Shown: positions 1 through 5,914 of the stretch, one piece after another
Numbering within the stretch: the stretch's first letter is position 1
Layout: every line of letters begins with the position of its first letter
Assembly (NCBI GenBank): GCA_030611815.1
Contig: JAUWPC010000070.1
Coordinates: 1 to 12,009, forward strand
Reading direction: 5' to 3'
From: Desulfobacteraceae bacterium
GTDB lineage: Bacteria; Desulfobacterota; DSM-4660; Desulfatiglandales; Desulfatiglandaceae
DNA length: 12,009 bases
Notes under the pieces: generated by a model
Database searches by the model: none
Told to the model about the DNA's origin: nothing
Seen by the model: the letters and a program-made list of their open reading frames with translations, nothing else
Position numbers and translations under genes: made by a program

Positions 1-2
1 CC

Positions 3-485
3 GAGATTACCCTTATGCCCCTCCCTGTATTCAAGTTGATAGGAGACCTCTCTGTAGATACAGGCACCTGGTTCAGGGCCATGAACGAAAAGATGGGTTC
101 GTGGATTCACACCGACAAAACCTTAGATCCCAATGCCGAGGAAGAGAAGATGGACAACTCCTTGGCCGAGGAGATATACGAATTGGAGCGTTGCGTGGAA
201 TGTGGTTGTTGCGTGGCATCGTGCGGCACCGCAAATATGCGGGAGGATTTCGTTGGGGCCGTTGCCCTGAATCGTATTGCCCGCTTCATGTTAGACCCGA
301 GAGATCAGCGGAAGGAAAGGGAATATTTCGAGGTTATAGGCACGGATGAGGGGATCTTCGGTTGTATGGGGCTCCTGGCCTGTGAGGATGTATGCCCAAA
401 AGAGCTCCCCCTGCAGGACCAGCTCGGTATTCTGCGTCGCAAGATGGGATGGAGCGCCGTAAAGCATCTGTTCCGGTTTGGCTAA
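3..485 (+). CDS. frdB: Fumarate reductase iron-sulfur subunit, C-terminal part (5' truncated by window edge)
   Basis: This is the C-terminal portion of the iron-sulfur subunit of a membrane-bound quinol:fumarate reductase/succinate dehydrogenase, which carries electrons between the flavoprotein (FrdA) and the diheme cytochrome b anchor (FrdC). The frame is open to the window edge, so the gene starts upstream; the ATG at 15 is internal, because the residues ITLMPLPVFKLI run through it. Counting from that Met, Cys60, Cys63, Cys66 and Cys70 form a CxxCxxCxxxC cluster motif, and Cys117, Cys123 and the Cys127-Pro pair complete the [3Fe-4S] and [4Fe-4S] ligand set. The plant-type [2Fe-2S] domain must lie outside the window. 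The stretch KLIGDLSVDTG, the REDFVGA segment and the CPKELPLQ end are characteristic of the Wolinella/sulfate-reducer type rather than of E. coli FrdB. In that type the gene order is usually frdCAB, which would make this the last gene of its operon. The direction of catalysis (fumarate reduction or succinate oxidation) cannot be told from this part. No clear terminator follows. Confidence 0.93.
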   Translation, partial: EITLMPLPVFKLIGDLSVDTGTWFRAMNEKMGSWIHTDKTLDPNAEEEKMDNSLAEEIYELERCVECGCCVASCGTANMREDFVGAVALNRIARFMLDPRDQRKEREYFEVIGTDEGIFGCMGLLACEDVCPKELPLQDQLGILRRKMGWSAVKHLFRFG

Positions 486-594
486 GGTATGAAGATGGAA
501 TCTGCCTGCCCTCCTTTTTGCGACCCTTCCTCGCCAAAGGTCTCACCTGATAGTCACACCTTATTAAGCAGCTTTTCAGAATAACCGGCAACCT

Positions 595-1905
595 ATGCAA
601 ATCAACGACAAAAAGGCAATTTTCGGATGGACCATGTATGACTGGGCTAATTCGGCCTTTGCCACCACCATTATGGCGGGATTCTTCCCGATCTTTTTCA
701 AGCAGTTCTGGAGTGTCGGCGCTGATGCTACATTGAGCACCGCCCGGTTAGGACTGGCAAATTCAGTTGCAGGTATCGTTGTGGCCCTGTGCGCACCCGT
801 ATTGGGGGCAATTGCCGACAAAGGCAGCTCAAAAAAGAAGTTTCTCCTCTTTTTTGCGTTTATCGGCATCGTGATGACATTAGCCCTATACATGGTTTCC
901 AAAGGGAACTGGCCCACGGCCGTCCTGTTGTATGTCTTTGCAACTGTCGGGTTTTCAGGGGGGAACATCTTCTACGATGCACTCATCATGGGAGTAGCGT
1001 CTGAAAAAAAACTGGATTTTGTATCAGCGCTCGGTTTCTCTCTCGGCTATTTAGGCGGAGGCATTCTTTTCGCCGTAAATGTATGGATGACCCTCAGTCC
1101 TGCGACATTCGGGTTTGCAGGTCCAGGGGAGGCGGTTCAGTTTTCTTTTCTGACCGTGGGTATCTGGTGGGCGGTCTTCTCCATCCCGTTGATGCTGTTT
1201 GTAAGGGAACCGGCTGCCATAGAGGCAAAATCTGAAGTGAATGTGGTAAAGGCCGGGTTCAGTCAGTTAAGGGAGACTTTTCAGGAGATCCGCTATCTGA
1301 AAACTATTTTTTTGTTCCTTGTGGCCTATTGGCTCTATATCGACGGTGTGAACACCGTCATACGCATGGCGGTCGATTACGGTATCTCCATCGGGTTTAA
1401 ATCCAATGACTTAATCGTTGCCCTCCTCATTACTCAATTTGTCGGCTTTCCATCGGCAATGGGGTTCGGCTTTCTTGGTGGAAAGATCGGCGCCAAGCGG
1501 GCCATCTTTGTGGCCATCGCGGTTTACCTCTTTGTCTCCATATGGGCCGCTTTCATGAAGAGCAGCACGGAGTTCTATATTCTTGCCATTATAGTGGGTC
1601 TGGTCCAGGGCGGTATCCAGGCCCTAAGCCGATCCTTTTTTGCCAAGATAATTCCCATTGACAAGTCTGCCGAGTATTTCGGTTTTTATAATATGGTAGG
1701 AAAGTTCGCTACTGTTATCGGCCCGGTCTTCATGGGGGGGGTCGGTCTTTTGGTAAGGCATATCGGGTATAGCAGTAATATGGCGTCGCGAATAAGCATT
1801 AGTTCTGTCTCCCTCTTCTTTATAGGGGGGGGAATCCTGCTCTTTTTCGTCAATCAAGAGAGAGGTAAACAAGAGCTCAAATACCTGTCAAAGGTAAGTG
1901 CCTAA
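595..1905 (+). CDS. MFS transporter, UMF1 / Atg22-like family
   Basis: This is a 436-residue polytopic inner-membrane protein of the major facilitator superfamily, with about 12 hydrophobic segments as usual for the family. The diagnostic N-terminal motif of the UMF1 (Atg22-like) group is present: GWTMYDWANSAFATT at residues 11-25. An MFS motif A equivalent (GAIADKGSSKKKF, about 71-83) follows in the loop after the second transmembrane segment. The signature loop ALSRSFFAKIIP...EYFGFYNMVGKF lies at about 343-372. Bacterial members have no well-established substrate; the yeast homologue Atg22 exports amino acids from the vacuole, so small-molecule efflux is an inference. The start at 595 keeps the conserved GW before the TMYDWAN motif, although the Shine-Dalgarno sequence in front is poor. 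The gene lies 109 bp after frdB on the same strand; whether they are cotranscribed is unknown. The last residues and TAA stop fall inside a short tandem repeat (1896-1953), so the C-terminal tail may be repeat-derived. Confidence 0.93.
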   Translation: MQINDKKAIFGWTMYDWANSAFATTIMAGFFPIFFKQFWSVGADATLSTARLGLANSVAGIVVALCAPVLGAIADKGSSKKKFLLFFAFIGIVMTLALYMVSKGNWPTAVLLYVFATVGFSGGNIFYDALIMGVASEKKLDFVSALGFSLGYLGGGILFAVNVWMTLSPATFGFAGPGEAVQFSFLTVGIWWAVFSIPLMLFVREPAAIEAKSEVNVVKAGFSQLRETFQEIRYLKTIFLFLVAYWLYIDGVNTVIRMAVDYGISIGFKSNDLIVALLITQFVGFPSAMGFGFLGGKIGAKRAIFVAIAVYLFVSIWAAFMKSSTEFYILAIIVGLVQGGIQALSRSFFAKIIPIDKSAEYFGFYNMVGKFATVIGPVFMGGVGLLVRHIGYSSNMASRISISSVSLFFIGGGILLFFVNQERGKQELKYLSKVSA

Positions 1906-1953
1906 AGTTAAGGAAAGTGCCTAAAGTGAGCTAAAATGCCTAAAGTTGAAGGA
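1896..1953. repeat. Three-unit tandem repeat of about 19 bp at the 3' end of the MFS gene
   Basis: Three near-identical units follow one another: 1896-1914, 1915-1933 and 1934-1953. They share the core ARTGCCTAAAGT followed by a purine-rich end (AAGGA, GAGCTA, GAAGGA). The first unit contains the final codons and the TAA stop of the MFS gene. The units contain no palindrome and no U-tract, so they do not look like a terminator. Function unknown; three units of this size are too few and too short for a CRISPR array. Confidence 0.8.
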
Positions 1954-1966
1954 GGGAGACCAAACC

Positions 1967-2371
1967 TTATGGAGATATCAATTTTACAGTTGGAAAATAC
2001 GATTGATATCTGGAGACATCTCTCGTAATTAAATCCAAATTCTGGACGGCGGCTTGTGCGCCAATAAAAAAATCCGGTAGCGGAGTTCTTTTTGTGCCCT
2101 TTCTTTTTTTGTATTTAAGGTAAGCTTTTCCGGCTAAAAACAATGCCTCTTTGGGGATTTCCAACATCTGGAAACCAGCTCTAACTATTGCAGATTCCAG
2201 ATCCTCTATCCGCTCAAAACCAATGGAGATTTCAGAATAAACGATTGAGTTGATATGCAAAATCCCCAATTGATCATACTCGTCCAGTTTTGATTCAGAC
2301 CAATCAGCCCATTTCGGATCATTCAGAAAAACATCCAAAACAATATTCGAATCAACCAGAACCCCTTTCAT
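1967..2371 (-). CDS. vapC: VapC-type PIN-domain toxin (ribonuclease)
   Basis: This 134-residue PIN-domain protein has the usual size for VapC toxins, Mg2+-dependent endoribonucleases that commonly cut tRNA or rRNA and are held inactive by VapB. The acidic catalytic set is visible: Asp7 in the N-terminal LVDSN motif, Glu47 in YSEI, Asp100 in LPDFFIGA and Asp118 in ITRD. All four are present, so the toxin appears intact. Its ATG overlaps the vapB stop in an ATGA arrangement (2368-2371), and an AGGAG Shine-Dalgarno lies inside the end of vapB, the normal translational coupling of an antitoxin-first pair. The actual RNA target cannot be read from sequence. Confidence 0.93.
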   Translation of the reverse strand: MKGVLVDSNIVLDVFLNDPKWADWSESKLDEYDQLGILHINSIVYSEISIGFERIEDLESAIVRAGFQMLEIPKEALFLAGKAYLKYKKRKGTKRTPLPDFFIGAQAAVQNLDLITRDVSRYQSYFPTVKLISP

Positions 2372-2595
2372 TTGTCTCCTCTTGTCAGGGCCATTATTTC
2401 ATCAGTTGTCATTTTAACGTTGGCTATTCCCCTCAATTTCCTGAATTTATATGTTTTTTTAGGTTCGCCTTTCCTTTTCACCAAATAAATTCGGCCTTTC
2501 TCTTCTACAAAATCAACTTCAACTGCAGGAGTTATTCCCAATTTTTCCCGAATTTCTTGTGGAATTGTGACTTGTCCTTTAATGGTAACTCTCAT
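2368..2595 (-). CDS. vapB: VapB-type antitoxin, AbrB/MazE/SpoVT fold
   Basis: This 75-residue protein has an N-terminal swapped-hairpin AbrB DNA-binding domain (about 1-43: IKGQVTIPQEIREKLGI, then VDFVEEKGRIYLVKRKG). A basic, then acidic C-terminal tail follows, which would wrap the VapC active site. Such antitoxins neutralise the toxin and repress their own operon. The start is firm: GGAGGTG (2601-2607 on the complement) sits six or seven bases before the ATG. The pair has its own promoter and a repeated operator-like block immediately upstream, which fits autoregulation. The neighbouring DUF1638 gene ends 178 bp upstream on the same strand and is probably a separate transcription unit. Confidence 0.92.
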   Translation of the reverse strand: MRVTIKGQVTIPQEIREKLGITPAVEVDFVEEKGRIYLVKRKGEPKKTYKFRKLRGIANVKMTTDEIMALTRGDK

Positions 2596-2605
2596 GATTG
2601 CACCT

Positions 2606-2637
2606 CCAGTAATGTGTAATACTGGTAATACTAATAC
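2606..2637. promoter_or_regulatory. Predicted VapB(C) operator overlapping the vapBC -10 box
   Basis: Two overlapping symmetries are present. CCAGTA (2606-2611) and TACTGG (2620-2625) form an inverted repeat with an 8-base spacer. The octamer GTAATACT occurs at 2616-2623 and again at 2625-2632, a 9-bp period, with a shortened third unit TAATAC at 2632-2637. The block covers the -10 box and the start of the leader, the expected place for autorepression by an AbrB-type antitoxin or its toxin complex. Assigning it to VapB is inference. Confidence 0.5.
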
Positions 2638-2656
2638 CTCTGCTTATTTTTGTCAA
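2628..2656 (-). promoter_or_regulatory. Predicted sigma-70-type promoter of vapBC
   Basis: On the - strand a perfect -35 box TTGACA (2651-2656) is followed after exactly 17 bases by TAGTAT (2628-2633), which matches four of six positions of the -10 consensus. The predicted transcript would start around 2621, giving a leader of about 25 bases that carries the strong Shine-Dalgarno of vapB. This is a consensus reading only. Confidence 0.65.
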
Positions 2657-2719
2657 TCATGAATATCTCATGCTAACCCACAAGTTAATGTCATTCAATC
2701 AACTGGTGGGGTATTTGAA

Positions 2720-2753
2720 AGGTCCGACCTCAAGGGGACAATGACCCCTTTTT
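2720..2753. repeat. Twin palindromes with a short T-run between vapB and the DUF1638 gene
   Basis: Two palindromes lie side by side: AGGTC-C-GACCT (2720-2730), then AAGGGG (2732-2737) and CCCCTT (2745-2750) around a 7-base loop, followed by TTT and T-rich sequence on the + strand. As a terminator the second hairpin points along the + strand, where no gene ends nearby. On the - strand it lies 24 bases after the DUF1638 stop and is preceded by an A-run but has no immediate T-run, so it could be a weak or bidirectional terminator, or simply a repeat. On the - strand the reading GAGGTCGGACCTT resembles the terminal motif of the 5689-5914 element. Confidence 0.4.
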
Positions 2754-2773
2754 CATTTTCCGAGTTGCAGATA

Positions 2774-3376
2774 TTATTGCGTCTTTGATTTCACAATGGC
2801 CTCGTCAATGATTTGTTTCAAACCTTCAAGCCCGATTTTCTTTTTTTCCACAACCGGAAGACCGGTTGAGCGGCTGATCGCATCGATTTCATCTTTATAA
2901 TCAGCCAAGTTCCCGAGAGCGTCTAAAAGAATAAGTCCTTCGAGCATAGCGTAACGTTCTTTGAGATTTTTTTTAGACTTTTCAAACTGATTCCAGAATG
3001 TTATCCAGCCCGGAGTTAGAAAGAAATATTTATGGTCTCTATCGGCTTTTAAAAGCCGGCCTTTTCCGCCGAGCAAGCAATCGACGCAATTGAGGGCATC
3101 TACTTTGACGATTCCATAGGTCTCAACCAGCTTTTTAATTTCATAATCAAAACCTAAACAAACATCGCCATAGACGGCGATGACGTTTCTTGCCTGATGT
3201 TTGAGCACCTTTTCAAAGGTGCCCTTTAGCGCCCTTTCTAAAAGTCCGTAATCATAGTGAAGTTTGGCGCCGAGATACTTTACATCGGCATCCAGCTGAC
3301 CGGTTTCTATGAGTTTTTGTATTTCATTTTTTAATATCCCACAGGATATCAGTAAGGGCTTTTTCTGATCGTTCAT
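2774..3376 (-). CDS. DUF1638 domain protein, function unknown
   Basis: This is a 200-residue soluble protein matching the pattern of the DUF1638 family. The family's recurring features are an early SCG, an LH about 30 residues later, YGD(V)C, a C-containing segment after a GIVKVDALNC strand, and an FFLTPGW stretch. Here these are Cys12, His40, Cys73, Cys97 and Cys100, with FFLTPGW at about 118-124. The conserved Cys/His set suggests metal or cofactor binding, which is inference. The family is common in methanogens and anaerobic deltaproteobacteria, often near methyltransferase or corrinoid genes, but no such gene is visible here. I chose the ATG at 3376 over the in-frame ATG at 3415 because GGAGG (3381-3385 on the complement) sits four bases before it, and the family similarity begins only after it. 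No partner gene is on this strand nearby. Confidence 0.78.
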   Translation of the reverse strand: MNDQKKPLLISCGILKNEIQKLIETGQLDADVKYLGAKLHYDYGLLERALKGTFEKVLKHQARNVIAVYGDVCLGFDYEIKKLVETYGIVKVDALNCVDCLLGGKGRLLKADRDHKYFFLTPGWITFWNQFEKSKKNLKERYAMLEGLILLDALGNLADYKDEIDAISRSTGLPVVEKKKIGLEGLKQIIDEAIVKSKTQ

Positions 3377-3732
3377 TTGGCCTCCAATGCCTTTTAAGGG
3401 CGGAAATATTTTCAAAATCAGAAGGTTTGCTTTTCCATAGATTGCATTCGAATGGGCCGAAACAATTTTAAAATCTAGTTATCCGCTTCTTTCCAGTGGC
3501 TCCGCATCGGTGTCCAGAGGGTATCGGACCGTTTGCCGGGCAACTTTTTGAGCCCCTTAGGCGCCGTTGGGGCCGCCGCAAAAAAGACTGCGCCGAAAAG
3601 CGCGGGACTTGCAGGACCAAGGAAAACAATAATCACAAGCCTCCTTGACGCACAAGGGGGATTTCTCTATAGTCCTTCCCATAAAAAGCAAGATCTTATC
3701 ACATTCTTTTGTTTTGTAAGGAATTACTAAAT
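3377..3732. other. Intergenic spacer between divergent DUF1638 and kinase genes; no convincing gene
   Basis: AT-rich ends flank a visibly GC-rich core (about 3500-3660). Both strands of the core are open. On the + strand a TTG-initiated frame spans 3533-3730. On the - strand a GTG-initiated 53-codon frame spans 3475-3636, with AAGGAGG only three bases before the GTG and a composition rich in Ala, Pro, Phe and Lys. Neither resembles a family I know, so I see no supported gene. It could be a decayed gene or an old repeat. Promoters for the two flanking genes should lie here, but I could not pick convincing -35/-10 pairs. Confidence 0.5.
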
Positions 3733-3777
3733 AGTGCCCGAACGAAAACTAAGATTTTTCGTTCAGGCACTAAATAG
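3726..3777. repeat. Strong hairpin flanked by a 9-bp direct repeat, just upstream of the kinase gene
   Basis: The arms 3733-3748 and 3756-3771 (AGTGCC-C-GAACGAAAA and its complement, 15 of 16 pairs, one C/A mismatch) enclose a 7-base loop. The nonamer ACTAAATAG occurs at 3726-3734 and 3769-3777, overlapping the outer ends of the arms, and looks like a target duplication or a repeat boundary. There is no T-run after the right arm, so it is not a standard terminator. It lies 20 bases before the preferred kinase start, so it could be a leader structure or a small inserted palindromic element. Confidence 0.65.
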
Positions 3778-3796
3778 CTTAGAAAAGGGAATATAT

Positions 3797-5701
3797 ATGA
3801 ATTCATTTGGAAAAGATGAGAAAAATGAATCGAATTTTATTCTTTCTAAAAATGATCATTTAAGATTTGTAAAACCAGAGGTTTTAGAAAAAAAGATTTA
3901 TAGCGGAATAGAAATTAATACCCTTTATAGCTATTGCAATCAATATGGCTCAACAGAACATTTTTTTGATAACATAGATATCCCGCAAGAAGTATTAACA
4001 AACGAATTATTCTGGACAAATTATAATGTGATTTATCAAATATTTCAAAATTATCGCACTCTTTGCCTCGATGACTTTGTGTTATATGATGGATACAATG
4101 TGGGATTTCATTCAATAATAGATAACCAATGGGGCTTAAATGACCAATTATTGACTACTTTGCCAATCAAAATGATACTAAAACAAGCAGAAAAATTCTC
4201 AGATTATATTTCTAAGATTGATATTTTATCGCCTTTAGATATTAGGTCAAATACTGGATTTATTTCATATACTATGAAAAAACCATTTTTTTCTTTTTTT
4301 CTGGATAGCTCTTTTGTTCCAATGATTAGGGGCATGATTGATGCGTTACCCACAAAAAAAGGGTGGAGCGCAGGAGAATCAATTGAATTAGCGTCATGCA
4401 TGGATATGGTTACAATATTACATAGAGATTATAGTAGGCAAGGTTATAGGTTAGAAGAAGAAAAATCAGGAATTTATATTATTGGTCCAGACAAGGAAAA
4501 AAAAAAGATTGGGACAATAATTGATATTTATGATACTCCTGATATAGAATATGTAGTGAGGCACACCCTCAAAGGAAAAAAAGGGATAATCTCTGAACTG
4601 GATATTAATGGGATATCAAATGAGGGAAGAAAATTTCCTATCATAAAACAGGGTACAATTTATCCACATAAAGGCTCATTCGAAATATCGATAATTAAAG
4701 AAAGCTGGAAAGAGCCGCGTTTCCCTGCGATAAAGGCATTATTTAATGGAGGATATAAAGGATTTATTGAATATTTAGGCTACCAATTTAGGGAAAAAGA
4801 TTATCTTATTCGGCTTGCGGAACAAAAACAAAGCACACTTTCTGAACTCATAGAAACAATTGAAAATCTCAAAAATGAACAAGTTTCAAATTTAAGGGCA
4901 ACTATTGATGCAAATTTTCGATTGGGAGAAGTATATCACCAACTACAAGACCGAACTGAGCATGATCTTAATAACTTACTTTTCGCAATTTCTTGTAATG
5001 CCGATATTGGAATAATGAATATTAAGAATTTTGCCAATAAACCAGACCACATTTCAAGTATTTTAGAAAGTTTTCGAAATATACAAGAAGCAGTACAAAA
5101 CTCAACAACTATACTTCATGAAATAAAAATTATTTCTGATCCTAATTCTTCAAAAAAGATAGAATTTGTTTCGATTCCTGATGGAATCAATAATATCGTA
5201 AGCAATGCTTCAAGTTATTTTTCTGGAACAAATTGTATAGATTTGGACATCAAAATTATTAAACCAGTTAATTATAAATCAAATACTCTTCTTGAATCCA
5301 ATGATTTATTATCAATATTGAGAAACTTAGTCGGAAATTCAATTGATGCATTGGAAAAAGTTAAAAATCCAAAAATAATTATTTCTTATTGGGATGATGG
5401 AGAATCCACTTATTTTTCTATACATGATAATGGGTCAGGATTCAATAACCCAAGAAAAGCTATTGAAAAAGGTTTTACAACAAAACCGATTACCCCAAAA
5501 CAAGGAAGTTACGTTAAAGGAACTGGAAGAGGCATGGCCATTGTTAAAGAGATTATTGAAAAATATGGAGGGAATATGTATATAGATTCTGTGGCCAAAA
5601 ATACTTCTGTTATTATAGAAATACCTAACAATTGGGTCCGATCAACCAGCAAATTTTTAAAAGAATATGAATTATCAAAATGGAATGGGGTCAGGCCTTG
5701 A
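3797..5701 (+). CDS. Soluble orphan sensor histidine kinase with unrecognised N-terminal sensor region
   Basis: This is a 634-residue protein (from the ATG at 3797) with no membrane segment or signal peptide. The C-terminal third is a HATPase_c domain with all ATP-lid boxes: N box NLVGNSIDALE (about 510-520), G1 box DNGSGF (544-549), GFTTK F-box (559-563) and G2 box GTGRG (575-579). The phospho-acceptor segment is EHDLNNLLFAI with candidate His389, of the HDLNN type seen in NtrB-like and hybrid kinases. It is preceded by a likely coiled coil (about 325-370). The N-terminal half (1-320) matches no domain I can name; it has a middle segment SFVPMIRGMIDALPTKKGW. I prefer the ATG at 3797 (AAGGGA six bases before it) to the in-frame GTG at 3734, which lies inside a hairpin repeat. 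No response regulator is nearby, so the phosphotransfer partner is unknown. The gene is strikingly AT-rich compared with its neighbours, suggesting horizontal acquisition. Its last residues VRP and TGA stop are encoded by the terminal repeat of the element at 5689-5914. Confidence 0.85.
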   Translation: MNSFGKDEKNESNFILSKNDHLRFVKPEVLEKKIYSGIEINTLYSYCNQYGSTEHFFDNIDIPQEVLTNELFWTNYNVIYQIFQNYRTLCLDDFVLYDGYNVGFHSIIDNQWGLNDQLLTTLPIKMILKQAEKFSDYISKIDILSPLDIRSNTGFISYTMKKPFFSFFLDSSFVPMIRGMIDALPTKKGWSAGESIELASCMDMVTILHRDYSRQGYRLEEEKSGIYIIGPDKEKKKIGTIIDIYDTPDIEYVVRHTLKGKKGIISELDINGISNEGRKFPIIKQGTIYPHKGSFEISIIKESWKEPRFPAIKALFNGGYKGFIEYLGYQFREKDYLIRLAEQKQSTLSELIETIENLKNEQVSNLRATIDANFRLGEVYHQLQDRTEHDLNNLLFAISCNADIGIMNIKNFANKPDHISSILESFRNIQEAVQNSTTILHEIKIISDPNSSKKIEFVSIPDGINNIVSNASSYFSGTNCIDLDIKIIKPVNYKSNTLLESNDLLSILRNLVGNSIDALEKVKNPKIIISYWDDGESTYFSIHDNGSGFNNPRKAIEKGFTTKPITPKQGSYVKGTGRGMAIVKEIIEKYGGNMYIDSVAKNTSVIIEIPNNWVRSTSKFLKEYELSKWNGVRP

Positions 5702-5914
5702 CTTGTGACGGATTCCTCACGATCTCCTGAAAACCCCTCCTGATTTTCCTGTCCTTTTCCAACTATTCCTAAAATCTTGTGTTGACATTAGAGACCGCAG
5801 AATAACTCAACCCCTCTGAAAAGGATAACCTATCCCTGATTGGTCTTGCCAGTGTGAGTGCCTCTACTGAAAGCATTTTTCAATGATTGTGTTGTCACAT
5901 GTCAAGGCTCGACC
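5689..5914. mobile_element. MITE-like element, copy A, with 21-bp terminal inverted repeats
   Basis: This is a 226-bp non-coding unit bounded by inverted copies of one 21-mer. The left terminus (5689-5709) reads GGTCAGGCCTTGAC then TTGTGAC; the right terminus (5894-5914) on the complement reads GGTCGAGCCTTGAC then ATGTGAC; 18 of 21 positions agree. The interior from 5729 on reappears at 10370-10557 in the same orientation. The interior has a TTGACA (5782-5787) without a matching -10, and a short GTTGA/TCAAC pairing around ACCGCAGAATAA that is largely kept in the second copy. No protein is encoded. The left terminus carries the stop of the histidine kinase and the right terminus the stop of the convergent pump gene. 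It could instead be a paired REP-type repeat or a small RNA locus. I could not identify a clean target duplication, since both ends run straight into coding sequence. Confidence 0.6.

Noticed and set aside
486..594. A rho-independent terminator after frdB.
   Set aside because: I found no GC-rich stem followed by a T-run; the CTCCTTTTTG stretch has no stem before it.
1896..1953. Possible CRISPR array or direct-repeat origin.
   Set aside because: There are only three units of about 19 bp without spacers, and no cas or replication genes nearby.
2290..2619. A 109-codon + strand frame across vapBC.
   Set aside because: It is antisense to two well-supported overlapping genes and has no Shine-Dalgarno or recognisable motif.
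3734..3796. GTG at 3734 as the kinase start.
   Set aside because: It lies inside a hairpin with direct-repeat flanks, and the ATG at 3797 has a suitable AAGGGA in front.
5782..5805. A promoter inside the repeat element starting with TTGACA (5782-5787).
   Set aside because: No acceptable -10 hexamer lies 16-18 bases downstream, and copy B has TTGACC at this place.
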